NCBI GenBank assembly: GCA_044356865.1
Contig: JBIKVN010000010.1
Location: 1 to 28,349 of the forward strand
From: JBEIUL01 sp044356865
Lineage (GTDB): Bacteria; Planctomycetota; Phycisphaerae; Phycisphaerales; SM1A02
Direction of reading: 5' to 3'
Length of the DNA: 28,349 bases
Shown here piece by piece: positions 15,885 to 23,171 of the stretch. Position 1 is the stretch's first letter, and each line of letters begins with the position of its first letter. Made by a program: the position numbers and the translations under genes. The notes under the pieces were generated by a model. It was not told the DNA's origin and made no database searches. It saw only the letters and a program-made list of their open reading frames with translations.

Positions 15885-15898
15885 TCCGGCATGCCGGA
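15885..15898. repeat. Perfect 14-bp palindrome between convergent glycosyltransferase genes
   Basis: TCCGGCATGCCGGA is fully self-complementary and sits in the 76-base gap between convergent stops at 15844 and 15921. There is no loop and no T-run, so it is a weak candidate for a bidirectional terminator; it may equally be chance in GC-rich DNA. Confidence 0.4.
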
Positions 15899-15920
15899 AC
15901 GGACCGGCGGAGGACGGAAA

Positions 15921-16586
15921 TCAGTACGAACGCCGGTGGAGTCCCGCCTCGGATCCTTGGGTGACGATCGTCGGCTCCGCCCAGAAGACTTCAATTCCGG
16001 TCTCGCGGATGGCGTCGTTCAGCCAGTGATCGACGGGCTTCGCGATGCTGGCCGGTCGGGACCCAAGATGCCGGAGCAGTTTCCTCGCGCATACAGGGGT
16101 CACGACATATGAATCGGTGCATCGGGTGGCGCCGAGTCCACCCCAATCGCTCGGCTCCCGGCCCTTTGGGTAGACATGCCGGCCCGCGACCCGCATCCGT
16201 TCGGGGATGTGCAGTCCGCACCCATCTCCGGGGAACAGCATGTCCCAAGGTCCGGTCAGTTCGGCCAGGTACTCGGACAGACGATCCCGAAACCCCACAG
16301 CAAGAATCGCGTCGTCTTCGAGAACCAGGCCGGGCAGGTCCTGCCCCGCAATACCTTGCCAGCAGTGCACGTGCGAGAGGGTGATGGCCATCTGGACCGG
16401 ACTGATAATCGGCCGGAGCCACGGGAAACGTCGGCCGCGAACGAAGATTCCGAGATCCTCCTCCCTCAGGGTGTTTCGTTCATACTGCTCGACGAACTCC
16501 GCCGTCATGCCCTCCCGCGAGAGCTGCGCGAGCATGGCCTGCTTCCGTTCAACCAGGGCTCGATAGTGGACCACGAACGTCCTCAT
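15921..16586 (-). CDS. Glycosyltransferase family 25-type (LPS biosynthesis) protein
   Basis: 221 residues. The GT25 pattern is clear: MRTFVVHYRALVERKQAMLA at the start, ISPVQMAITLSHVHCWQGIA in the middle, the acidic motif PGLVLEDDAILAVGF, and a C-terminal IAKPVDHWLNDAIRE. These enzymes transfer a sugar onto lipooligosaccharide or related surface glycans. The start at 16586 is chosen because its ATG overlaps the stop of the FkbM gene (ATGA, 16583-16586), indicating one transcription unit; a longer start at 16610 is possible. A second GT25-type gene lies at 19867-20628, but the two are clearly diverged. Confidence 0.85.
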   Translation of the reverse strand: MRTFVVHYRALVERKQAMLAQLSREGMTAEFVEQYERNTLREEDLGIFVRGRRFPWLRPIISPVQMAITLSHVHCWQGIAGQDLPGLVLEDDAILAVGFRDRLSEYLAELTGPWDMLFPGDGCGLHIPERMRVAGRHVYPKGREPSDWGGLGATRCTDSYVVTPVCARKLLRHLGSRPASIAKPVDHWLNDAIRETGIEVFWAEPTIVTQGSEAGLHRRSY

Positions 16587-17359
16587 GAGGATGCTCGGGT
16601 ACCGCCCCATGTCGGATCAAGCCGGTGGTCCGGCCTGCCCGGGACGTTCGGACGATCGAGCGGGTGCGGCAGGTCAGTCCTAGGCATCAGCAAAGCGGCG
16701 CGATCGCGGCGGAGAAACGTGAACTCGGTGACCGGGCTCAACGACAGCCCGCGGCGCGTCCGGAGTGCCGCGCAGTTGTTCGGATGGATATGCACGACGG
16801 CGAAATCCGCCAAAATCCTCTCGAACGCCGGAAACATTCGTCGCGCTCCGTCGCGTCTCCATATTCGATGCAGGCCGTGGAATTCGATGACGATCACCCG
16901 AAACCGGCGGAGCACGTCCGCGGGCGTGCTCCGGAGGATGTCGTACTCCGCCCCCTCAATGTCCATCTGGAGCAGCAGGTCCCCCTCGGCGGGAGCGTGG
17001 GTGCGAACCCATCCATCGAGCGACACGTGCCGCTCGTCCGGGACCGGTCCCAGGTGCTTGCGGATGAAGTGGACTCGCTCGTGTACGACTGGCGGGGCCG
17101 TGACCGACGCATCGGCGAGGAAGCAGGGCACGCCGTGACTTGCGAAGTGCATCTCGAAATCCACCGTGTCCGCGACACCCGGAGAGAACACCGCAGCGAT
17201 GCCGTCGAGATCGTCCGGCACCAGGTATCCGCCATCGTGGGCATTTCCGATGCGAATGAGCGGAAAGCCCGTGTGCATGGGCCTCATCCGCTGCATGAAG
17301 GACGAGACCAAAGATCGCGGCGTCGGGGGGAAACGGCTGAGCAGGTCTCGAAGAGGCAC
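16583..17359 (-). CDS. FkbM-family (Methyltransf_21) methyltransferase
   Basis: 258 residues from a GTG at 17359. Recognised by RIGNAHDGGYLVPDDLDGIA near residues 35-56 and the family core DLLLQMDIEGAEYDILRSTP, followed by FRVIVIEFHGLHRI. FkbM enzymes O-methylate sugars or lipids using S-adenosylmethionine. Here it is translationally coupled to a GT25 transferase, so it probably methylates a residue of the same glycan. The first ~35 residues (MPLRDLLSRFPPTPRSLVSS) precede the core. A TATAGC -10-like box sits 13-18 bases upstream of the start, with no clear ribosome-binding site, suggesting a very short or absent leader. Confidence 0.82.
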   Translation of the reverse strand: MPLRDLLSRFPPTPRSLVSSFMQRMRPMHTGFPLIRIGNAHDGGYLVPDDLDGIAAVFSPGVADTVDFEMHFASHGVPCFLADASVTAPPVVHERVHFIRKHLGPVPDERHVSLDGWVRTHAPAEGDLLLQMDIEGAEYDILRSTPADVLRRFRVIVIEFHGLHRIWRRDGARRMFPAFERILADFAVVHIHPNNCAALRTRRGLSLSPVTEFTFLRRDRAALLMPRTDLPHPLDRPNVPGRPDHRLDPTWGGTRASS

Positions 17360-17853
17360 GGCGGAACCCGGCTATAGACGGCAGGAATCTGACCGCGGAT
17401 CAGGATGATAGAGGATCCGACGTCTTTCGAGGTCCGGACACCCCATGCGCGTCCGTACGCAAGCCGCGGAGCAATCATAACGGCTTTCCTACGCGATGGC
17501 GCCTCCAGTAAGCCTGCGTCGTTAGGTTACCGATGCGGGCGTGCGTACCTTTGCGCGGGCACGTTCACGAGCCTCGGCCTTGGAGTAGGGTCTGTCATCC
17601 GCACGGTCGGTGCCTGAAGGGAGGTTTGGGCAGCATGCGTCCCCGGCGCGGTCCTCAAGGCCGCCTGCACCGCGCCGGAGCGCCGTGGTGCAAGCGTCCG
17701 GGCGGGGTATGGTCGAGGCAAGCGTGTGCCATGGCGAAAGTCGTGGCTGCTTGGGCACCCGCCGTTGGCCCATGCAATCCCGGACACCAGATTCGCGATG
17801 TCCTCCGGGCTTTGCTGACCAAGCTCGTCTCGGCGGAGGTAGGCTGTGCCGAC
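17360..17853. other. Divergent intergenic region between the FkbM and GT4 genes
   Basis: No recognisable gene in 494 bases. The FkbM-side promoter candidate CTATAG lies at 17372-17377. One - strand frame ending at 17527 has moderately high third-position GC but its product matches nothing I know. On the GT4 side, GGAGGT at 17834-17839 is about 14 bases before the ATG at 17854, far for a ribosome-binding site. The length suggests regulatory sequence or a decayed gene. Confidence 0.4.
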
Positions 17854-19002
17854 ATGGAGCGGTGCGTCTTCTTTTCCCCGGAAGGGCTTCTCTCCCAGCG
17901 GAGAGGGGGTGTGACGCGTTCATTCTGCGAGATCGCGCGAGCCATGGCCTTGGAGCCTGACCTGGGGTGGCAACCCAGCCTACGGGCTGCTTTCCACGGC
18001 AATCTCCATCTTCGCGATCTGGTGCATGAGGGGGTCGTCACCGACGACGGCATGTCGGTGGTGCGTGGCCGTCACCTGCCCCTGCCGGGCGAGGCGAGGC
18101 GGTTGGCCTACGCATGGGCACGGAGGCGATTTCTCGCGGCGTTGCGGACGCCGCCGGACATCGTGCACGACACCGGATACGAGTTCGCGGCGGAACACGG
18201 CGACCGCATGCCGGTCGTGATCACGGTGCACGACCTGATCAACGATGAGTCGCCCGCGTATCGTGCGTCGCGATCGCGATCGCTGCGTGCGAAGGCGGAC
18301 GCGATCGGGCGTGCACGCCGGATCGGGGTACCGTCGATGGCGACGCGCGATACGCTGGTACGCGTCCACGGGGTCGATGCCGACCGGATTGACGTCATAC
18401 CGCACGGGTCGCGTCTGCCCGCACCGGGCGACCGGGATCCGGTGGGAAAGCCCTACCTTCTGCACGTCGGCGGCCGAGGCGGGTATAAGGACTTCCCGAC
18501 CGCGCTGCGGGCCTTCTCGCGGGTGCGGCGCCTCGGATTCGACGGAGTCTTCGTGAACGTGGGCGGTGGACCGTGGCGAACGGCCGAGCGGGCGCTTCTT
18601 TCTGAGCTCCGGATCCCTCCCGAGCTCGTCGAGGCCCGAGCGGCAGATGACCGGGCACTGGCCACGCTCTACGCATTCGCACGCGGACTCGTCGTCTCGT
18701 CGCAGATCGAGGGATTCGGGATTCCGATCCTGGAGGCGATGTCGCTGGGCTGCCCCGTGCTGTGTATGGAGGCGCCGGGCTGCGCCGAGGTTGCAGGTGA
18801 CGCAGCGCTGGTCGCGCCGGTGGCCGACTACGAGGCGCTCGCGGCGAACATGGATGTTCTGCTCGGAAGCGAATCGGAGCGGTCACGCCTGGCACGTGCG
18901 GGTCGTGCCCGGGCTGCGACGATGACCTGGAGCGAATCGGCGCGAAAGCACATCCGGTGTTACGAGCGGGCGCTGGGCGGACGATGCGAGCGTGGGCGAT
19001 AA
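17854..19002 (+). CDS. Glycosyltransferase family 4 (GT-B fold)
   Basis: 382 residues. The N-terminal half shows ERCVFFSPEGLLSQRRGGVT, DIVHDTGYEF and VVITVHDLINDESP; the linker has RIGVPSMATRDTLVRVHGVD then DVIPHGSR; the C-terminal donor domain has PYLLHVGGRGGYKDFPTALR and the EX7E motif in EGFGIPILEAMSLGCPVL, followed by GCAEVAGDAALVAPV. This is a classical GT4 retaining glycosyltransferase acting at the cytoplasmic side of glycan synthesis. The ATG at 17854 is the first giving a sensible N-terminus; upstream codons of the open frame look non-coding. Its stop is only 13 bases from the convergent GT10-like gene. Confidence 0.87.
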   Translation: MERCVFFSPEGLLSQRRGGVTRSFCEIARAMALEPDLGWQPSLRAAFHGNLHLRDLVHEGVVTDDGMSVVRGRHLPLPGEARRLAYAWARRRFLAALRTPPDIVHDTGYEFAAEHGDRMPVVITVHDLINDESPAYRASRSRSLRAKADAIGRARRIGVPSMATRDTLVRVHGVDADRIDVIPHGSRLPAPGDRDPVGKPYLLHVGGRGGYKDFPTALRAFSRVRRLGFDGVFVNVGGGPWRTAERALLSELRIPPELVEARAADDRALATLYAFARGLVVSSQIEGFGIPILEAMSLGCPVLCMEAPGCAEVAGDAALVAPVADYEALAANMDVLLGSESERSRLARAGRARAATMTWSESARKHIRCYERALGGRCERGR

Positions 19003-19005
19003 GAA

Positions 19006-19019
19006 GTGATGCGCATCAC
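19006..19019. repeat. Perfect 14-bp palindrome bridging two convergent gene ends
   Basis: GTGATGCGCATCAC is fully self-complementary and lies across the 13-base gap between stops at 19002 (+) and 19016 (-), including the last codon of the - strand gene. It may help end transcription in both directions, although no T-run follows. Confidence 0.4.
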
Positions 19020-19870
19020 CCGTCGCGCGCAAGGATCGCGGCGATTGCCGGGCGGTGATCGATGAACTCCCGGGCGACTTCGGCATTGCGACGTCGGGCC
19101 TCGGCTCGTGCCGCGAAGTCCTCGACCGAGGCTCTTGCGATGGCCTGACGCAACTGATACTCATCCGCACAGGCGAGGATTCCTGCGAGATCGAGATACT
19201 TCCCGATCGCGGGATCGCCCCAGTAGATGGGCACGGTGCCGCACAGCAGGCAGTCGATGAGCTTCTCGGTGAAGTAGCCGTCGCTCCGACAGTTCTCGAT
19301 GACGACCGAGTAGCGGAAAGGAAGAAACCCTTCTGAACGGTCCTCGAACGGTCGGTACCGACGGCCGAGGAGCTGTACGTCTGGATGGTTTGCCGACACC
19401 CAAGTTGCGATGCGGTGACGAAGCCTGTGCCCTTCGGTGGTCGCCTTCGCCGACGCGATCAGCGACATGTGGCCAGAACGCTCCGACATTGGGTCGACGG
19501 TGGTCTCGAGCCACGAGCCCCCATGCGTGATGCGACGGGCGTTCACGAGCCGCCTCGAGAGGTCGAGGTCGTGCGTGAAGATCCGGTGGTAGCGGCGTGC
19601 GACGAGCGGCAGCATCGCGTAGTACCGGCCGTGGATCACGCGAGGTTCGAGCAGCAGCAGCGAAACGCGGCACCGTACCACCGACAGTCGGGCGGTGAAG
19701 GCGCGGGACGAGACGAAGACGACTGCATGATCCGATGCGCCGAGATCGCCGATCGGGACCCGGGTGCCGCAGGATGAGCCGCCGTCCCGCCAGATCGTCG
19801 CCTCGGATCGGGCGAGGTCGGCGAATTGGCCCCGTGGCAGGCCGTAGTCAGCAAAGCCGATCGTGGTCAT
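19016..19870 (-). CDS. GT10 (fucosyltransferase)-like glycosyltransferase
   Basis: 284 residues. The C-terminal part has the GT10-type donor-site signature FRYSVVIENCRSDGYFTEKL followed by IDCLLCGTVPIYWGDPAIGK, close to the ExxxxxDYxTEKxxxxLxxGxVPVxxG pattern of alpha-1,3-fucosyltransferases. The N-terminal half is poorly conserved (RYYAMLPLVARRYHRIFTHD, RRITHGGSWLE). GDP-fucose use cannot be assured from sequence. The start at 19870 (MTTIGFADYG) overlaps the upstream GT25 stop by ATGA (19867-19870) and is preferred to the longer start at 19921. Confidence 0.8.
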   Translation of the reverse strand: MTTIGFADYGLPRGQFADLARSEATIWRDGGSSCGTRVPIGDLGASDHAVVFVSSRAFTARLSVVRCRVSLLLLEPRVIHGRYYAMLPLVARRYHRIFTHDLDLSRRLVNARRITHGGSWLETTVDPMSERSGHMSLIASAKATTEGHRLRHRIATWVSANHPDVQLLGRRYRPFEDRSEGFLPFRYSVVIENCRSDGYFTEKLIDCLLCGTVPIYWGDPAIGKYLDLAGILACADEYQLRQAIARASVEDFAARAEARRRNAEVAREFIDHRPAIAAILARDG

Positions 19871-20628
19871 GGGCGAGGCGACACATCGTGTGACGCGGGC
19901 GGGTGCCGCATCGACAGCCATCGGATGCGGGCTCTATACACGGTCCGCTTGAGGTTGCGGCGGAACTGGCCGGACCAACGGTTCCCGCGGACTTGGATGG
20001 TGGAACCGCCGAGGTCCTCCGACCGGTCAAGCACATGCGAGGGGGCGACTTCGCAGACCGAGATATGTGAGATCCATCGCATCTGGATGAACGAATCGAC
20101 CGGCCGATCGATCCGGTCCGTCGAATCGAGAAGCTTGCGGGCGGCGTTCCTCCCGACGACCTGGGCGAAAGCCCCGAGCGGCGTGACCGTCGGCCAGAGG
20201 GTGACCGGTACGGGACTGGATCGTAGGTTGGCCGAGATACGGTGCATGAATCTCAGGCGGACTAGGTCGGCGGTGGCGAGGGCGGTGACTGCGGCCTCAA
20301 GGGCGATCCCGAAGCCGGGCTGTGAGAGCTCGATGTCGTCCTCAAAGATTGCCGCGGCATGCAAGCCGCGATCCAGGATCTCCTTCCATGCCTTCCGGTG
20401 GCTGAGGAAGGCGCCGAGTTCGGCCGGCCGTAAGGCGAACGGATACCTTGGGACGTGGAGGTTTCGCGCTGTGAAGGCGGCCCGTTCCTCCTCGGCCATA
20501 CGGCGCCCATCGACGGCATCGATCACGGTGCAGGGGACCGGGCACGCTCCGATGATCCGCTCGACGTGCCTACGGCGTTGGGCGTTGTCCGACAGGCTGA
20601 TGACGAACGCCTCGACGCGACGAGACAT
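19867..20628 (-). CDS. Glycosyltransferase family 25-type (LPS biosynthesis) protein
   Basis: 253 residues. Typical GT25 features are RRVEAFVISLSDNAQRRRHV at the N-terminus, VIDAVDGRRM, RPAELGAFLSHRKAWKEIL, the acidic motif AAAIFEDDIELSQPGF, and GAFAQVVGRNAARKLL followed by RPVDSFIQMRW. These enzymes add a sugar to surface lipooligosaccharide-like glycans. GGAGT lies about five bases before ATG 20628. The gene is translationally coupled to the GT10-like gene downstream. Confidence 0.87.
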   Translation of the reverse strand: MSRRVEAFVISLSDNAQRRRHVERIIGACPVPCTVIDAVDGRRMAEEERAAFTARNLHVPRYPFALRPAELGAFLSHRKAWKEILDRGLHAAAIFEDDIELSQPGFGIALEAAVTALATADLVRLRFMHRISANLRSSPVPVTLWPTVTPLGAFAQVVGRNAARKLLDSTDRIDRPVDSFIQMRWISHISVCEVAPSHVLDRSEDLGGSTIQVRGNRWSGQFRRNLKRTVYRARIRWLSMRHPPASHDVSPRP

Positions 20629-20651
20629 GGTGGACTCCGTTGAATCGGCCG

Positions 20652-20661
20652 GAAGTGTACT
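20652..20661 (-). promoter_or_regulatory. Candidate promoter element AGTACACTTC, copy 2
   Basis: The same 10-mer as at 14882-14891 is found 23 bases upstream of the GT25 start at 20628. TACACT fits a -10 box, leaving a leader of about 20 bases that contains the GGAG ribosome-binding site. Confidence 0.35.
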
Positions 20662-20684
20662 ACGCGAGGCTGACGTGGCGTCGA

Positions 20685-21851
20685 TCAGCCCTGATCGCGG
20701 GACCGGCCCTGTTCCATTGATCGAGTCGACAGGTTTCCCAGCCCCCTCACCACCCCCGCAATCCCCCGCGCCTCCCCCTCGATCGAGAACCGTTCGATCG
20801 CCCGGACCCGTCCGGCCTCTCCCATCGCACCGGCCCGCGACGGCTCGGCCAGCAGCGGCTCGAGCGCGGCCGCAAGTGCCTCGGCGTCGCCCGGCGGCAC
20901 GAGGGATCCGGTGCACCCCTCCTCGACCATCGACTCGAACGCTCCGGTCCGCGAGGCGACCACGGCGGCACCCGACGCCATCGCCTCGATCACCGTCAGC
21001 CCGTAGCCTTCGTACAGCGGACAGGCGACGGTCACCAGGCAGCGGGCGTACCACTCGGGCATCTCCGCCGCGTCGACCGGACCGAGGAAGACGACGCGGT
21101 CGCGCAGCCCCGCCCGGTCGATGGCCGCGCGAAGCGGCGCGAGAAACGCCGCATCCTCGGGCTTGCAGAGGCCGGCGAGGACCGCGGTCCACTCGGGGTG
21201 TTTCGGCAGGAGCGCGAGCATCGCCTCGAGGAAGACATGCGTTCCCTTCTCGCGCCGCAGCCTTCCCGCGACGAGGATCCCGTGGCGGCCGGGCAGGCCC
21301 GCGGCCCGCCACGCCGCGTCGCGATCGGCGGCGGGACGGAAGCGATCGGTGTCGACCCCGTGACCGATGGTGGCGACCACCCGCGGCACGAGGGCCGACG
21401 CCTGCTCGGTGGTGCCGATCACCGCATCCGCGCGGGCGATCAGCCAGCGCGGCAGGAGCGAATGCCGCCGGATCGCCGCCGAGGTGAAGAGCACGCGAAT
21501 CGGCTGGCGCAGGACATCCCGCAGCACGACGGCCAGCAGCAGCTCGTGATTGCGGCGGACATGCCACACGAGTTTCCGCCCGGAGTTCCGCGACCGGCCC
21601 GACCCGAGGCGAATCGCCCCCCAGAGACCGAACCTCCGGACGTTCGCCGGGTGCAGACGTTCCGCGAGTGCCATACCGGGCAGGTCCTCGCCGACATAGG
21701 CGATCCGAAGCTCTTTCGCGAGCCACGGCAGCAGGGCATTGACGGTGCCGGACACGCCCGTGAATCGCCGCTTGAGGCAGGTCACCACGACATCGGGCTC
21801 GAACGCCGAATGGTCGTCGGGCGGCGGGCGGACTTCGTCCGGGGGGTGCAC
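20685..21851 (-). CDS. Glycosyltransferase family 4 (GT-B fold)
   Basis: 388 residues from GTG 21851 (398 if the ATG at 21881 is used). N-terminal domain: VVVTCLKRRFTGVSGTVNAL, AYVGEDLPG, VWHVRRNHELLLAVVLRDVL, DAVIGTTEQASALV. Donor domain: VVATIGHGVDTDRFRPA, ILVAGRLRREKGTHVFLEAM, and the EX7E motif in YEGYGLTVIEAMASGAAVVA followed by GCTGSLVPPGDAEALA. The layout matches alpha-mannosyl-type transferases of LPS or capsule synthesis. A TATAGT box (21863-21858) ends six bases before the GTG, which favours 21851 and a leaderless message. GC at third positions is high, as in the flanking core genes, unlike part of the glycan locus. Confidence 0.85.
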   Translation of the reverse strand: MHPPDEVRPPPDDHSAFEPDVVVTCLKRRFTGVSGTVNALLPWLAKELRIAYVGEDLPGMALAERLHPANVRRFGLWGAIRLGSGRSRNSGRKLVWHVRRNHELLLAVVLRDVLRQPIRVLFTSAAIRRHSLLPRWLIARADAVIGTTEQASALVPRVVATIGHGVDTDRFRPAADRDAAWRAAGLPGRHGILVAGRLRREKGTHVFLEAMLALLPKHPEWTAVLAGLCKPEDAAFLAPLRAAIDRAGLRDRVVFLGPVDAAEMPEWYARCLVTVACPLYEGYGLTVIEAMASGAAVVASRTGAFESMVEEGCTGSLVPPGDAEALAAALEPLLAEPSRAGAMGEAGRVRAIERFSIEGEARGIAGVVRGLGNLSTRSMEQGRSRDQG

Positions 21852-21857
21852 GGCTTC

Positions 21858-21863
21858 ACTATA
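21858..21863 (-). promoter_or_regulatory. TATAGT -10-like box of the GT4 gene
   Basis: TATAGT ends six bases upstream of GTG 21851, so transcription would begin at or near the start codon. The -35 region lacks a consensus hexamer. Confidence 0.4.
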
Positions 21864-21911
21864 ACTGCAGCCGTTTCGCATCCCTCCGAGGGCGGCCGGG
21901 ACGGATGGCCA

Positions 21912-23171
21912 TCAGCTCCCGGTTTCCTTCGGATCCCTCCGAAGGTGCTCGAGTCGATGCGCCGCCTCGTGCGCATGGTCCGGCGGCATGCCGGTCCTCG
22001 TGACCAGGAAGTCTTGCCAGCCGCGGTGGCGCGAGAGGATTTCCCGCGCGGCCTCCATCCCCGCCGCGGTCAACGTCCACTGCCCGTCGTCCAGGGCGAT
22101 GAGCGCCCTCCGCCGCAACGAGAGGAACCCGCGCCGCGCCGCCCCGTTCCCGCCGCCCGCCGCGACCAGCGTCGCCGCGTCGCAGCCGCCCGCCCCCATC
22201 TCGGCGGCACGGCCGAGGACTCCCAGCATGTCTTCCGCGGCCAGCGAGCGGGCGAGCTCCCGATGGCGAAGCCACGCGGCGAGGGCGCCGTGCGACGGGC
22301 TCGCGAGCATCGAGATCGCGACGAGAACGCCCGCCATGCCCGCGATCGTTCCGGCCGCGTTCACCGGCGTCGGCAGCAAGGCGGAGATCGCGTAGCCGAA
22401 CAGCGCCGCGACCGTCGCGAACGCGATCGAGAGTCGTGCCTGCACCGCCAGGCGATCGGTCCAGAATCGCGACGCGACCGGCGGGGCGACCAGCAGAGCG
22501 ACGACCAGGATCGAGCCGACCGCGGTGAAGCTCGCGACCGCGGCGGCGGCGACGGCGACCACCAGCAGGCGGGCGATTCGGGCCGGCCGCGCGCCGGCGA
22601 GTTCGGCGAACTCCGGATCGAAGCTCGCGATCGCGAGGCGGCCCCGCAGCAGCCGCTCGCCGAAGAGCGACACCGCCGCGACGGCGCCGAGCGCCCGGAA
22701 CTCGCCGGGCACCGTCGACAGTCCGGCCGGCGACAGGTGCGCGGCACCGGCGGGGGGGATCCAGAACAGCCCCTCGAGCGACCCGAAGACCACGCAGTCC
22801 GGGTCGAGATCGACGTTCCGCAGCGATCCGAGCTCGAGCAGGTAGACCCCAAGCGCGAACGCCACGACGAGCGACGCGCCGAGGGCCGCGCCGCTCTCGA
22901 TCCGCGCGACGCGGCGAAGCGAATCGGCGACGAGCGCCGCGACGGCCCCGGCGACCGTCGCGCCGACGAAGAGCGCCCACGGGTCACGCGTACCCACCAC
23001 GAGGAACGCGACGACGATGCCCGGCAGCACCGCGTGGCTCGTCGCGTCGCCGAGCATCGCCTGCTTGCGCAGCACGAGCCAGTTCCCGAGCGTCGCGCAG
23101 GTCGCCGCCGCAAGCACCGCCGTCGCGAGCGGCACGAGGTCGACGGCCAGGAACGCGTCGAGCGGCGTCAC
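21912..23171 (-). CDS. Metal ABC transporter permease fused to a C-terminal DtxR-like domain
   Basis: 419 residues. The first ~275 form an ABC-3 family membrane permease (LVLRKQAMLGDATSHAVLPG, VGSILVVALLVAPPVASRFW). The rest resembles an iron/manganese-dependent repressor: a winged-helix-like part (AEDMLGVLGRAAEMG to DDGQWTLTAAGMEAA) and a dimerisation/metal helix pair AREILSRHRGWQDFL and HAHEAAHRLEHL. H382, H401, H405, E408 and H409 have the same spacing as DtxR H79, H98, C102, E105 and H106, with His replacing the Cys. Chlamydial YtgC-YtgR (CT069) has this architecture, and there the repressor half is released by cleavage. It starts at a GTG in a GTGA overlap with the other permease. Confidence 0.88.
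   Translation of the reverse strand: MTPLDAFLAVDLVPLATAVLAAATCATLGNWLVLRKQAMLGDATSHAVLPGIVVAFLVVGTRDPWALFVGATVAGAVAALVADSLRRVARIESGAALGASLVVAFALGVYLLELGSLRNVDLDPDCVVFGSLEGLFWIPPAGAAHLSPAGLSTVPGEFRALGAVAAVSLFGERLLRGRLAIASFDPEFAELAGARPARIARLLVVAVAAAAVASFTAVGSILVVALLVAPPVASRFWTDRLAVQARLSIAFATVAALFGYAISALLPTPVNAAGTIAGMAGVLVAISMLASPSHGALAAWLRHRELARSLAAEDMLGVLGRAAEMGAGGCDAATLVAAGGGNGAARRGFLSLRRRALIALDDGQWTLTAAGMEAAREILSRHRGWQDFLVTRTGMPPDHAHEAAHRLEHLRRDPKETGS

Noticed and set aside
17854..19002. Longer start of the GT4 gene at 17533
   Set aside because: The extra 107 codons lack GT4 features and look like intergenic sequence; the family N-terminus begins at 17854.
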